A stretch of 64,000 nucleotides of DNA from CATOSP01 sp965197545 (GTDB lineage Bacteria > Chloroflexota > Dehalococcoidia > Lucifugimonadales > UBA3495), in assembly GCA_965197545.1 (NCBI GenBank), contig CBDANJ010000007.1, positions 1,054,001-1,118,000 on the forward strand, read 5' to 3'. Below are positions 53,501-61,481 of the stretch, one piece after another. The notes under the pieces were generated by a model that was not told the DNA's origin, did not search any database, and saw only the letters and a program-made list of their open reading frames with translations. Each line of letters starts with the position of its first letter. The stretch's first letter is position 1. A program made the position numbers and the translations under genes.

Positions 53501-54106
53501 ATACGAGGAGCCGGCAACCTGCTGGGCTCCGCCCAAAGCGGGCATATTCGAGATGTGGGCCTTGACCTCTACGGACAGTTGCTAAAGGAGGCCGTGGAGG
53601 AAATGAAGCGGGGCGAGGGAGACGACTCCAGTACCGCCAGCTCGCTTATGGCTGAACTTCCCAGGGTGGAGCTTCAGATGCCTGCCCGCATCCCGGAGAG
53701 CTACATAGACCACATGGCGTCGCGGCTCGCGATCTATCAACGGGCCGCTCAGATCAGGGAGCGTCACGATGCGCCGCTATTGGGGGCCGAGCTAAGAGAC
53801 CGTTTCGGCCCTCCTCCGGAGGAAGTGGAAAATCTGCTCAAGGTTGCTGAACTGAGAGCCTTGGCGGGAGGTCTCGGGGTAGAATCGATTCTGCAGAGCG
53901 ACGACGGGATCGTCGTTCAGCTTCGAGTCCCCGTTGGCGGCGCGCGAGGACCGCTTCAGAAGGCGTTGGGTCCTTCAGTCAGCGTGGGCAATCAGCGGAT
54001 ACACATGCCGACCCGTAGCCTGGGAGACCAGTGGTTGTCCCGACTTACCAGAGTGCTGGAGCGTCTGCAGGCGTTCCAGGAACGGCTGAGGGCTCTGGCG
54101 GGTTGA
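50531..54106 (+). CDS. mfd: Transcription-repair coupling factor Mfd
   Basis: ~1191 residues from ATG 50531 (TTG 50516 adds five). Mfd displaces stalled RNA polymerase and recruits UvrA. The N-terminal UvrB-like part includes PVVELPGTFSLRGGILDIYP. The RNA polymerase-interacting (CarD-like) domain is DLVEGSYVVHIDHGVARFGG at ~510-530. The helicase has Walker A GDVGYGKTEVALRASF, the DEEQRFG box, LSATPIPRTL, RADRFGLAQLYQLRGRVGR, and the C-terminal domain from AELPRVELQMPARIPESYI on. The length and domain order are complete. Confidence 0.96.
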   Translation: MSLKGLLYLVNRHPMFLQPGEAGASAAAPFEVTVRQGSRPTYIGALWDAHRVPTLAITPRQEDARRLHDQLLTYLGEDEPVYLLPEPEVLPFERLAVDANTSNQRLAALAALACSHEPQNRGDKPSPLVVASLSAALRRTLPMSVMAGMDPGENSGENAGNTWKTGQRVRLDEVLPRWVDLGYHSEPVVELPGTFSLRGGILDIYPSDAELPFRIELWDNEVDTIRRFDPHTQRSVGEADRVSIIPAREQLPAFVDRQRVERLIGQMDFSRCDPEMRERIEDELASLLSAPNLETLTFYSGLLNDTSLLDYLPEDGRIVLELPSQVDTEAADLEERFERMRAGREERGELPKGFPSPFLPWEGFSKELERRTRVLVHGWLGESEDSLFQPATPYYGRLEQLGNDTRRWASEGKAIVAVTQHARRLAEILEEQGVHASLPSAVEESPRAGEILIVPGSLREGWYLGSVSGQAEEDTDKVPALMLLSDAELFGTVKERRYRPSRRAEPGTAIANLSDLVEGSYVVHIDHGVARFGGTTRLGDEEEQKEYLVLEYAERDKLYVPTEHLDRVTAYVGAQDHPPNLTRLGSAEWARVKQKVKGATRELAAELLRVQAAREVAQGHEFGSDTVWQRELEDSFPYEETPDQTAAITDVKSDMEQTKPMDRLICGDVGYGKTEVALRASFKTVNDGMQVGLLVPTTVLAQQHYATFSERLSPFPIRVEVLSRFRTKKEQQAVIEELKEGSLDIVIGTHRLLQKDVQFKNLGLAVVDEEQRFGVAHKEKLKKLRREVDVLTLSATPIPRTLNQALSGIRDLSTMDTAPESRLPVKTFVSEYSDEVIKEAILREIERGGQVFFLHNRVRTIQQKAAELAELVPQAKLLIGHGQMPETDLEDVMYSFANGEADVLLCTTIIESGLDMPNVNTLIVDRADRFGLAQLYQLRGRVGRGDHRAYAYMLVPRGRRITDAAQRRLEAILEASELGAGFRIAMRDLEIRGAGNLLGSAQSGHIRDVGLDLYGQLLKEAVEEMKRGEGDDSSTASSLMAELPRVELQMPARIPESYIDHMASRLAIYQRAAQIRERHDAPLLGAELRDRFGPPPEEVENLLKVAELRALAGGLGVESILQSDDGIVVQLRVPVGGARGPLQKALGPSVSVGNQRIHMPTRSLGDQWLSRLTRVLERLQAFQERLRALAG

Positions 54107-54161
54107 GCGGCCAGCTCGCGAATACAACCACGTTGACCCTGCGGACCGGGGAGGCAGCCCT

Positions 54162-54404
54162 GTAACTGTTCAGACTTGATGTGTCCTTCTTACTCCCCGC
54201 CCGTCATTCCGGGCCCCGTATCCAGTACGGGGCAGGCTTTGCGCGGGAATTGTGGATGGCCTTGCCGAGGCCATGTATGAATATGAAAATTGCCTATTTT
54301 CATAGTAATGACGGATCGCGGGGGCGGGACATGGTAAGAGGATTATCACAGAGATGCCCGACGTGGGATTCAGCCAATCCGCCTCATCGAGTCTGAACAG
54401 TTAC
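54162..54404. mobile_element. MITE family A, shorter copy with 8-bp target duplication
   Basis: A 243-base copy in the opposite orientation to the one at 17724-18075, with the same ends (GTAACTGTTCAGACT), flanked by GCAGCCCT on both sides. About 109 bases of the interior are missing compared with the first copy. The insertion is 76 bases upstream of the next gene and next to its -10 box, so it may have brought or altered a promoter. Confidence 0.88.
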
Positions 54405-54411
54405 GCAGCCC

Positions 54412-54461
54412 TTGCCAATGGCGCCAACGTGGTATAATATTTCTATATATCATTATATATA
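54412..54461 (+). promoter_or_regulatory. Promoter with AT-rich operator-like palindrome before the PIN toxin pair
   Basis: TTGCCA (54412-54417) and TATAAT (54433-54438), 15 bases apart, form a promoter, slightly short in spacing. Just downstream is the inverted repeat TATATAT / ATATATA with a four-base gap (54444-54461), in the position of a repressor site. Toxin-antitoxin operons are often self-repressed through such a site; that is inference. Confidence 0.5.
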
Positions 54462-54480
54462 CGTTAAATAAGAGATATTT

Positions 54481-55158
54481 ATGAGGCAGTTACTTGTTAA
54501 AGATTTACAGAACCAAATCGCCGAAGCGTTATCCAGTCTACCTGGACAAGCCCTTCCACCTGAGCTTGAAGGCCTGCGACATATCCCTGTGGGTGGTCAC
54601 AGGCCCGTCGTGAGCGTGTTCTATAAGGCGCGGCCTGGAAAAGAGAGGCGCGATGTGCGGGACACGGCAGCCGCGACATATTTCGACCCGGATTCCTGTG
54701 AACTGGTAATCAGCTTTGAGCCACTGGCTGATGTTGACGACGTCTATACTGCCGAAACGGGTTCGGCGACGAGGGAAACCGAGCGGACGGTACGTAAATA
54801 CGATCTAGAGCAAGCGATTGACCAGTTGGTTGGTGAGCTACAGAAAGCGCAGCTGAGGCGGGCGTTCGTTGGTCTGACGTGGTTTCGCGATCAATTCTTG
54901 GTCACCGACTGCGAGTTTGAATGGGTCAAAGACCCTGAAACCGTTAAGGTGTTGCTTGACAACGCCATCAAGCAGCAATTGTTCTTGACCAGCAAGGTCT
55001 TCAATCCCAACTCGTACCTGCATCCCACCACTGCGTTACAGTTAAATGCGAGTCATCCCAGGCTTCGGCCCGGCTCGCCTGAAAGTGGCAGTAGGTTTCG
55101 GCCGGTCCCCATACGGGGAGAGATGATTTCTGATACCGTCATCAGAGATAGGGACTGA
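54481..55158 (+). CDS. Hypothetical protein, partner of a PIN-domain toxin
   Basis: 225 residues, no recognised family. It opens MRQLLVKDLQNQIAEALSSL; the middle includes TYFDPDSCELVISFEPLADV and the helical DLEQAIDQLVGELQKAQLRR, and the last ~30 residues are basic and proline-rich. It is the first gene before a VapC-like toxin, 5 bases apart, and has its own promoter with a palindrome. That makes it the candidate antitoxin, but it is two to three times larger than usual VapB antitoxins and has no visible DNA-binding motif. Confidence 0.55.
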   Translation: MRQLLVKDLQNQIAEALSSLPGQALPPELEGLRHIPVGGHRPVVSVFYKARPGKERRDVRDTAAATYFDPDSCELVISFEPLADVDDVYTAETGSATRETERTVRKYDLEQAIDQLVGELQKAQLRRAFVGLTWFRDQFLVTDCEFEWVKDPETVKVLLDNAIKQQLFLTSKVFNPNSYLHPTTALQLNASHPRLRPGSPESGSRFRPVPIRGEMISDTVIRDRD

Positions 55159-55163
55159 CGCGC

Positions 55164-55670
55164 GTGGCCACCTATTACTTCGATACCAGCGCCCTGCTCA
55201 AGCTTTACATCGAGGAACGAGGCACAGACCAGGTAATCTCGATTGCCGAAAGCCTTGTCGCCGGAAACACCGATAACATAGTGATTTTGGATGTCACTCT
55301 GGTTGAATCTCGTTCCGCGGTACGCAGGAGAGAGCGAGAGGGAGATATCCCTACCCGGGAGGCCAATCAAGTCATCGAACGGATCGGTGAGGACCGGTCG
55401 TCGCTGTATCTGGTGGAACCTGCAAGTTCCGTCACGGAGGAGGCCGCGCGGCTCATCGATTCACATCCTCTCAGGGCTTTGGATGCTCTCCAGCTTGCTG
55501 GTTGTCTGACCATCCGCCGTAATACCCCTCCGCCCTTGACCTTCGTATGTGCGGATGAACGCCTCTGTCATGCGGCGAATATCGAAGGGCTTGCAACGAT
55601 TAATCCGCTCGACGGTCCGGAGCACGCCTACCCTTTCGCGGGTGATCTCCCCAGCCGTCAGCCACCGTAG
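55164..55670 (+). CDS. PIN-domain ribonuclease (VapC-like toxin)
   Basis: 168 residues from GTG 55164. PIN signatures: the first acidic residue in YYFDTSALLKLYIEERG (Asp), an intermediate Glu in VTLVESRSAVRRRE, and the second acidic group in LRALDALQLAGCL followed by FVCADERLCHAA (Asp). Such domains are Mg-dependent RNases that target tRNA or rRNA when acting as toxins. Paired with the upstream gene. The last 13 bases overlap the convergent DUF3179 gene. Confidence 0.82.
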   Translation: MATYYFDTSALLKLYIEERGTDQVISIAESLVAGNTDNIVILDVTLVESRSAVRRREREGDIPTREANQVIERIGEDRSSLYLVEPASSVTEEAARLIDSHPLRALDALQLAGCLTIRRNTPPPLTFVCADERLCHAANIEGLATINPLDGPEHAYPFAGDLPSRQPP

Positions 55671-57097
55671 ACCAATGTGTTCGGACGGTAGACTGCCCAG
55701 GAGAACCAGAGTTGGCTGCCGCTATGTGGGATGGGCAATAGCTGGGCGCCCTCTAGCGGGCCTGAAACGGCCCGGCCAAAAAGGTCCCAGGCGCTTCCGG
55801 TCTGATCGTCGGTGATCTCGGTCCCGTCTCCAGTGAAGGTGAGTTTCCTCCCGTCGACGTTGGGGTCGAACACGCCCGTTGCGCCGACGTCACGGCCCTC
55901 GTGGATGTACCGGGTATCGATGGACGAGGCGGTCCCTTCCTTGAAAAAGACCACCAGGTCCTGACCGTTTAGCGTGTAATGAATGGCCTGGTCCTTCTCC
56001 AGCAGCGTGAACGGGACTGCCATGGACTCATCGCCGATTGTGACACCGACCACGCGCTCCATTAGCTCCAACCGAGAGTCTATGGGCCCTCTATATAGGA
56101 ACGGGTCGGCCTGATCGTATCCCGCGTAGGGATTGCTTCCATACGGGCGGGCTTCTCCAGTGTTCCGGGACAACACCTTACCGTCCGGGAAGGACCCCTT
56201 GAACTCGTCCCAAGACACGATGCTGAGGTAAAGCTGGTCCAACTTCTCCCCGGTCAAGTCGCCGGCTATAGCTTCTCCGCCCATCTCCTGCCACCATGAC
56301 TCGGTTTGCCGGTCGTACATTATGAGGTTGCTGTATCGCAGTTTGCCCGAGGTCCCGAAGTCCAGTACCTGGTCTCCCACCGTGCGCCTGTACACGAAGG
56401 CGCTATTGCAGAGTGGTCAATAGGTGATGACCACGGGCTCACCCCCCACGGTATCGTTGACGATTTCGTGAAACATCATGATCTGCATTGGATATGCCCG
56501 GGCGTCGCCGTCGATGTGAACGACCTGCACCGGCTCGCGGCCATCGAGCCACCCATCCGCCTCAGTCACGGTCTGGAAGATGGGCGCGTCTATGGAAGGG
56601 ATACCGTCCTTGCCCGGCCCGCCGGCGAGGATGTCGTCGTAGTCTACTGACCTGAGCTTGAAGTTGGTGTCCCATCCACTGGTGGAGATTCCGGCCCGGC
56701 GCAACTCCATGACTACCTGTTCGTCGCTGATGGGACCAATACCGCTAACACCGGTATCCGGCGAGGGCAGGCTTCCATGGTTCGCAGAAACGAGCGGGGG
56801 TTGGGACGTGGCTGCCTCCTTGGGAGTATGGCCTGGTGTGGAGGCATCGCTGGTCCCCGGCCCTTGTTCCTTCTTTTCCGACGGCGCGTTGGCTGTGGTC
56901 TGGAGTCCGGCCTGTTTCTCCTTGTCAATCCGGTTGGTGGAGCCCACCATAGGGGTGTCCCGCGATATACCTGCCGCAATTTGAGGGGCCGAATCCCCAG
57001 ACTCGGGAGAGGGGACGGTGGCTGGAGGTGCGGAAGCGCCGCAGGCAAGGGCGAACACCAGAGCCATAGCGGGCATAAGTCGTGTGATGGAGGTCAT
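55658..57097 (-). CDS. DUF3179 lipoprotein, probable selenoprotein (Sec-x-x-Cys)
   Basis: Two frames that would be called as separate genes (56417-57097 and 55658-56395) are in the same phase and separated only by TGA 56417-56419 and seven sense codons. Read through, the protein has 479 residues: a lipoprotein signal (FALAC, Cys19), a Ser/Pro/Gly-rich linker, and the DUF3179 domain with YPMQIMMFHEIVNDTVGG, VVITY-U-PLCN, then FDFGTSGKLR-like VLDFGTSGKLRYSNLIMYDR. The TGA falls at the first cysteine of the family's CPLCN motif (Sec227, Cys230). A hairpin follows (see next). DUF3179 has no known reaction. The main alternative is a nonsense mutation. Confidence 0.83.
56384..56419 (-). promoter_or_regulatory. 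Candidate bacterial SECIS hairpin of the DUF3179 gene
   Basis: On the minus strand, 13 bases after TGA (56417-56419) comes a perfect six-base GC stem, GCGCCT (56403-56398) with AGGCGC (56389-56384), and an eight-base loop TCGTGTAC. The loop starts 19 bases after the TGA, in the range known for bacterial SECIS elements, and contains G-U. Fold made by eye. Confidence 0.55.
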
Positions 57098-57285
57098 TCA
57101 GCATATCCCTTCGGCGGATGTAGGTAACCGTTTCTGGTGCGGGAATCATTCTAGGGCCAGTGGCAAATTGGATGCCTGGCGTAACCCTGGGATGCAACCA
57201 ACAAATTCGTGGTAGGCTATAATAGGTGACCGAAGCTCAAGCATTACCGGCTTGGGTAGTGAATCGAGGACCCACGGCAGAAGAT

Positions 57286-57360
57286 CGGGGTGTGGCCCAG
57301 CGGAAGGGCGCCACGTTCGGGACGTGGAGGTCGGTGGTTCGAATCCACTCACCCCGACCA
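57286..57360 (+). tRNA. tRNA-Pro (anticodon CGG)
   Basis: A 75-base cloverleaf. Acceptor arms CGGGGTG / CACCCCG pair perfectly, with C1-G72 as is usual for bacterial tRNA-Pro. D-arm GCCCAGCGGAAGGGC, anticodon arm CCACG-TTCGGGA-CGTGG with loop bases 34-36 = CGG, T-arm GGTGG-TTCGAAT-CCACT, discriminator A and an encoded CCA end. Reads proline codon CCG. Confidence 0.95.
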
Positions 57361-57407
57361 AGTTTCCCCCTCAGATTGTCAGGCAGAATCCCCGGCCTGG
57401 ACCCAGG

Positions 57408-58742
57408 CTAGAGAATTACGCCAGCGTCCTGCAGCCTGCCTATATCGTCCCAGGTATAGTCCAGCGTGTCTATCAACACTTCTTCCGTGTGTTCCCCGTG
57501 GGCCGGAGCCATCTTCCGCGTGGAGATAGGCGTCTTGTTGTAGCCCACTGGTGTCTGGAGCCACTTTGATGGTCCGATAATTGGGTGGTCGAAATCGACG
57601 ATATAGTCGTTAGCTATCACCTGTGGGTCGTTGGGAAGGTCAATCACGTCCTGGACCCGTTCCCAGATAGTGTTTCCGGAGTCTTCCAGGACCTCAGCCC
57701 AGTCGTCCAGCGGCTTGGTGATGAAAATCGAGTCGAGTATGGCAACTAACTCGCCGCGGTTCTCCGTCCTAGCATCGATGCTGTTGAACCTTGAGTCGTC
57801 AACCAGGTCCGGGCGGCCCATGGCGTTGCAGACGAAGGGCCAGTAGCGGTCACTCTGGTTCATGGAAAAGGCGATCCACCGGCCGTCTCGGCACTGGTAG
57901 TAATTCCAGAGCGGGTTCCGGGCCATTGCCCGGTCTGGACGCACAGGTACGTTTTTGGTGAGTAAGGCCATCCCGTACCGGAGGCCACCCAGCCACATCA
58001 TGCTACCCAAGTGGGAGGCGTCCACCTTCTGCCCGACGCCCAGCCGCTCCCTCGCCACCAGCGCTCCTAGAACGCCGTATGAGAGCATTATCCCGGCCAT
58101 CTGGTCCGCGATGCCTCCCACGCTATACGGGTGGCCATTGTCCGGGCCGGCCCACCAAAGGCCGCCGGAGCGGGCTTCTCCGGTCAGGGCGAAGGCGGGT
58201 TTGCCTGCGTCCGGCCCCTTAGGACCGTAACCGGTGGCCGAACCGTAGACGATCATTGGGTTGTTCTTGATCAGGTCTTCGTAACCCAGGCCCATCCGCT
58301 CCGCCACGCCGTGCCGGAAGTTCTCCACGAAGACGTCTGACTTGGCGGCGAGTTGGTGCATGACCTCAACGCCCTTGGGGTCCTTGAGGTCAATGGCGAT
58401 GCTCTTCTTCTGACGGTTCAAGCACTCGAAGTAAGCGTTGAGGTTTCCTCCGAGGGCCGAGTTTACACCGCCAACGCGGGTGAATTGCCTGCCATGGTCG
58501 CCGTCCAATGACTCCACCTTGATTACTTCCGCTCCAAGGTCGGCCAGCATCAGGGTGGAAACCGGTCCGAATTGCCACATGGTCCAGTCGATGACACGGA
58601 TGCCGTCCAGCGGTCCCAGCTTCCCATGTCCATTGGATGACCGCGGGCCGTTGGGCTCCGGGTCCGGAGTTAGCCGGGAGCCGCATTTGTCGCAGAAGTT
58701 AGCTTCGAGGCGATTTTCCCTATGGCAGGCGGCACAGTTCAT
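57408..58742 (-). CDS. CaiB/BaiF CoA-transferase with N-terminal zinc-ribbon fusion
   Basis: 444 residues. The first ~22 residues are a zinc ribbon (MNCAACHRENRLEANFCDKC), then a short linker, then a full CoA-transferase beginning LDGIRVIDWTMWQFGPVSTL. Features include DLGAEVIKVESLDGDHGRQF, LNRQKKSIAIDLKDPKG, FVENFRHGVAERMGLGYEDL and TGYGPKGPDAGKPAFALTGE. The paralogue at 10997-12190 has no ribbon. Downstream of the formyltransferase gene on the same strand. Confidence 0.88.
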   Translation of the reverse strand: MNCAACHRENRLEANFCDKCGSRLTPDPEPNGPRSSNGHGKLGPLDGIRVIDWTMWQFGPVSTLMLADLGAEVIKVESLDGDHGRQFTRVGGVNSALGGNLNAYFECLNRQKKSIAIDLKDPKGVEVMHQLAAKSDVFVENFRHGVAERMGLGYEDLIKNNPMIVYGSATGYGPKGPDAGKPAFALTGEARSGGLWWAGPDNGHPYSVGGIADQMAGIMLSYGVLGALVARERLGVGQKVDASHLGSMMWLGGLRYGMALLTKNVPVRPDRAMARNPLWNYYQCRDGRWIAFSMNQSDRYWPFVCNAMGRPDLVDDSRFNSIDARTENRGELVAILDSIFITKPLDDWAEVLEDSGNTIWERVQDVIDLPNDPQVIANDYIVDFDHPIIGPSKWLQTPVGYNKTPISTRKMAPAHGEHTEEVLIDTLDYTWDDIGRLQDAGVIL

Positions 58743-58798
58743 TACGGTCTTGACCTTCAGGGAGGATATAGAGGGGACCTGCGGGTGGCGAGACGCCG

Positions 58799-59731
58799 CT
58801 AGTGCTCGAACCGGTCACCGGAGCGCAGCCCCACGGAAGTGGTCCATTCGGGGGCCATTACCTTGCCGGAGCCTGGTGGCTGTACTCGACCGACCTTGAG
58901 CGCGCCGTCGGATGCGGCGACTGAAAAGCCATCCTCGGAGACTTCGATGACCTCTCCCGGTGATTTTCCGCTTGAGCCGGTAGTCATCGAAGCACGGAAG
59001 AGCAACACCGGTTCTCCTTTGAAGACGGCGGACGCTCCGGGACTGGGGTCGGTCCCTCTGACCTGGTTGTAGATGGTGGCAATCGGGCCGTTCCAGTCAA
59101 TGATCACGTCTTCCGACCGGCACCAACCCTCGTAGGTGGCCAAGGACTCGTCCTGGACCAACTTGGGCGCTGTGCCATCGGCGACCATGCGCACGGCTTC
59201 GGCGAGAGCATCGACACCCATGGGAAAGAGCTTGTCGAAGTAGAGGGAGCCTAGGGTGTCGTGGAGTTCGATCTCCACCGTTTTTTGGAGAAGTACGGGG
59301 CCAGTATCAAGCCCCTTGTCGGGCCAAAAGATGGTAAGCCCCGTTTCGGTCTCCCCCTGAATGATCGGCCAATTCATGGAGCTTGGACCCCGGTGTTTGG
59401 GCAGAAGGGACGGATGGTATTGGATCGTGCCCTTGGTGGGGTTGTTCAGAATCGAGTCCGGGACGATGTCGGTGACAAACGCCATTACGCAAAGGTCGGC
59501 ATTGAGTCCCTGGAACGCGTCCACGGCCTCCTGGGAGCGCATACGCCGGAACTGGAGCACCGGAATGCTCCGGTCCTCGGCGGCGGCCTTCAGGGGGTCT
59601 GGGCGGCCCCCCTCTCTGCCCGGGGGCACGAACGCGCCGACGATGTTCTCGCCTTGCCCGGACAAAGCCTCCAGGACCTTGCCGCCGAAAGCCTCCTGCC
59701 CTATGACAACGATGCGCATGTCACCAGCCAT
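58799..59731 (-). CDS. Formyltransferase-fold protein (10-formyl-THF dehydrogenase N-domain/Fmt type)
   Basis: 310 residues from ATG 59731. It has the folate-formyltransferase fold: MRIVVIGQEAFGGKVLEALS at the start, IQYHPSLLPKHRGPSSMNWP with the catalytic His, and LTIFWPDKGLDTGPVLLQK. The H-P-S-L-L-P-x-H-R-G form and GLDTGP block resemble the hydrolase domain of 10-formyl-THF dehydrogenase more than methionyl-tRNA formyltransferase. It may release or transfer formate from 10-formyl-THF. It sits 10 bases after the thiamine-diphosphate enzyme gene and 56 bases before the CoA-transferase gene. Confidence 0.83.
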   Translation of the reverse strand: MAGDMRIVVIGQEAFGGKVLEALSGQGENIVGAFVPPGREGGRPDPLKAAAEDRSIPVLQFRRMRSQEAVDAFQGLNADLCVMAFVTDIVPDSILNNPTKGTIQYHPSLLPKHRGPSSMNWPIIQGETETGLTIFWPDKGLDTGPVLLQKTVEIELHDTLGSLYFDKLFPMGVDALAEAVRMVADGTAPKLVQDESLATYEGWCRSEDVIIDWNGPIATIYNQVRGTDPSPGASAVFKGEPVLLFRASMTTGSSGKSPGEVIEVSEDGFSVAASDGALKVGRVQPPGSGKVMAPEWTTSVGLRSGDRFEH

Positions 59732-59741
59732 GACGTCTTCC

Positions 59742-61409
59742 TCAGTACTGGCGCTGCTGGCGGGACCTGCCGCCCATGTTCCCGTATGAGACATCGGGGT
59801 CGGTAACCACGTCGATCAATGCCGCCTTGCCTGAAGCGAAGGCCCGTTCCAGCGCGGGGCGAAGCTGCTCCGGGTCGGTGACCCGTTCGGAGTGGCCGCC
59901 CATGCCTTCCATGATCTTGGCGTAGTCGGTTTCCTGGGAAAGGAACGTGCCCAGGGCCCTGCCGCCCCTGCGCAGGACGCCTTGAGTCGTTTGGTTCCAA
60001 GCGCCGTTGTTCCCGACGATGGACACGATGGGCAGGTTGAATCGGACATACGTCTCTATGTCGAAACCGGTAAGTCCGAACGCACCGTCGCCGTAGATTA
60101 TACAGACCTGCTTGCCGGGGCGGGCCAATTGGGCGGCAGCGGCGAAACCGCTGCCCGCGCCCAGGCAGCCGAAGCTCCCGGGGTCGAGCCAATGGCCTGG
60201 CCGGTTGATGCCCAACACCCTGGCCGCGAAGGTTACGAAATCTCCGCCGTCGCCGATGACGGTGGCGTCGTAGTCGAGAACGTCCCTCAACTCCTTCATG
60301 ACCCGCATGGGGTGTATGGGAGTCTGGTCGCTGTTCAGCATGGGCTCATCGGCCGCTTTGAGGGCCTGGTCTTCGGTCATCACCTCTTCGACCCATGCCT
60401 TGCCCGGAGACCGATAACCGGTGTCGCGCAACTGGTCCATGATCTGCCGCAGGACCGCCTTGGTGTCTCCTACGAGGCCGACCTCGACGTCACGGTTTTT
60501 GCCGATTTCCGCCGGGTCCATCATGATCTCAATGAGCTTTGGGTTCTGAGGGAACATGTTCTCCGCGCCATAACCCAGGCGGAAATCGATGGGAGTTCCG
60601 ATCAGGAGCACCGTGTCGGACTTGACCAGGCCGTAGCGCCGGCCCAGGCTGCCGAGGTTGGGATGATCGGCTGGAATGCTGCCGCGTCCCATGGCGTTTA
60701 GGAACACGGGAGAATCAATCAATTCGACGAATTCCCGCAACTCCTCGGCCGCGTCGCTCCACCAGATGTCGGAGCCAGCGAGGACCATGGGCCGCTCGGT
60801 AGTCCTCAGGACCTCAGCGGCCCTGGCGATATACTCGGGGTCGCCGTAAGCCTTGGCTTCCGTCCGGTACCTTTGGGGGTAGCGGACCTGGTCCTCTTCG
60901 GCTTTACCGTTCACGACGTCGATGGGGATTTCCAGGTAGGCCGGGCCGGGAATGCCCGTGGTGGACTCACGGAAGGCCTGGGCCACATATTCCGGTATCC
61001 GCTCGACGCGCTTGACCTGCTCGGCAAACTTGGTGATGGGCTTCATGAACGTGACGCTATCGAAGTCCTGGAGGCCGCCCTTAAGGTGCTCACCGATAGC
61101 CGCGTTTCCGCCGATCAGAATCATCGGACTAGGGGCTTGGAACGCGTTGGCCACGCCGGTGATCGCGTCCGTAACACCCGGGCCGGCGGTCACTATGGCG
61201 ACGCCGGGTTTGCCGGTGACTTTGGCCCAACCCTCAGCCGCGTGCGCCGCGGCCTGTTCATGGCGGAAGTCGATGATCTCGATGCCTTCGTCCGCGCACC
61301 CCTCATAGAGGTTATATATGTGTCCGCCATTTAGGGTAAAGACGTACTCGACGCCTTCCTGCTTTAGGGCTTTTGCGAACAAACGCCCGCCGTCTATTTC
61401 TGCCATCAT
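59742..61409 (-). CDS. Thiamine-diphosphate-dependent enzyme (oxalyl-CoA decarboxylase/2-hydroxyacyl-CoA lyase/acetolactate synthase family)
   Basis: 555 residues in the three-domain order: N-terminal pyrimidine-binding domain with GGHIYNLYEGCADEGIEIID and the catalytic Glu in FRHEQAAAHAAEGWAKVTG, central domain (RPMVLAGSDIWWSDAAEELR), and C-terminal pyrophosphate-binding domain with GDGAFGLTGFDIETYVRFNL and NNGAWNQTT (GDG...NN motif). The exact reaction is unknown. The context with a CoA-transferase and a formyltransferase favours oxalyl-CoA or formyl-CoA chemistry over branched-chain amino acid synthesis. First gene of a minus-strand operon. Confidence 0.88.
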   Translation of the reverse strand: MMAEIDGGRLFAKALKQEGVEYVFTLNGGHIYNLYEGCADEGIEIIDFRHEQAAAHAAEGWAKVTGKPGVAIVTAGPGVTDAITGVANAFQAPSPMILIGGNAAIGEHLKGGLQDFDSVTFMKPITKFAEQVKRVERIPEYVAQAFRESTTGIPGPAYLEIPIDVVNGKAEEDQVRYPQRYRTEAKAYGDPEYIARAAEVLRTTERPMVLAGSDIWWSDAAEELREFVELIDSPVFLNAMGRGSIPADHPNLGSLGRRYGLVKSDTVLLIGTPIDFRLGYGAENMFPQNPKLIEIMMDPAEIGKNRDVEVGLVGDTKAVLRQIMDQLRDTGYRSPGKAWVEEVMTEDQALKAADEPMLNSDQTPIHPMRVMKELRDVLDYDATVIGDGGDFVTFAARVLGINRPGHWLDPGSFGCLGAGSGFAAAAQLARPGKQVCIIYGDGAFGLTGFDIETYVRFNLPIVSIVGNNGAWNQTTQGVLRRGGRALGTFLSQETDYAKIMEGMGGHSERVTDPEQLRPALERAFASGKAALIDVVTDPDVSYGNMGGRSRQQRQY

Positions 61410-61481
61410 ACCTCCATGAGTTGCCAGGGCTTCACGCGTCCACGTATTCGATGCTTCTAGGCTCCCGGTTTCGTGGCGAGT

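Noticed and set aside
55658..57097. The DUF3179 region as two separate genes
   Set aside because: The frames share the phase and lack only one codon of homology; the downstream half has no start signal and begins in the middle of the domain.
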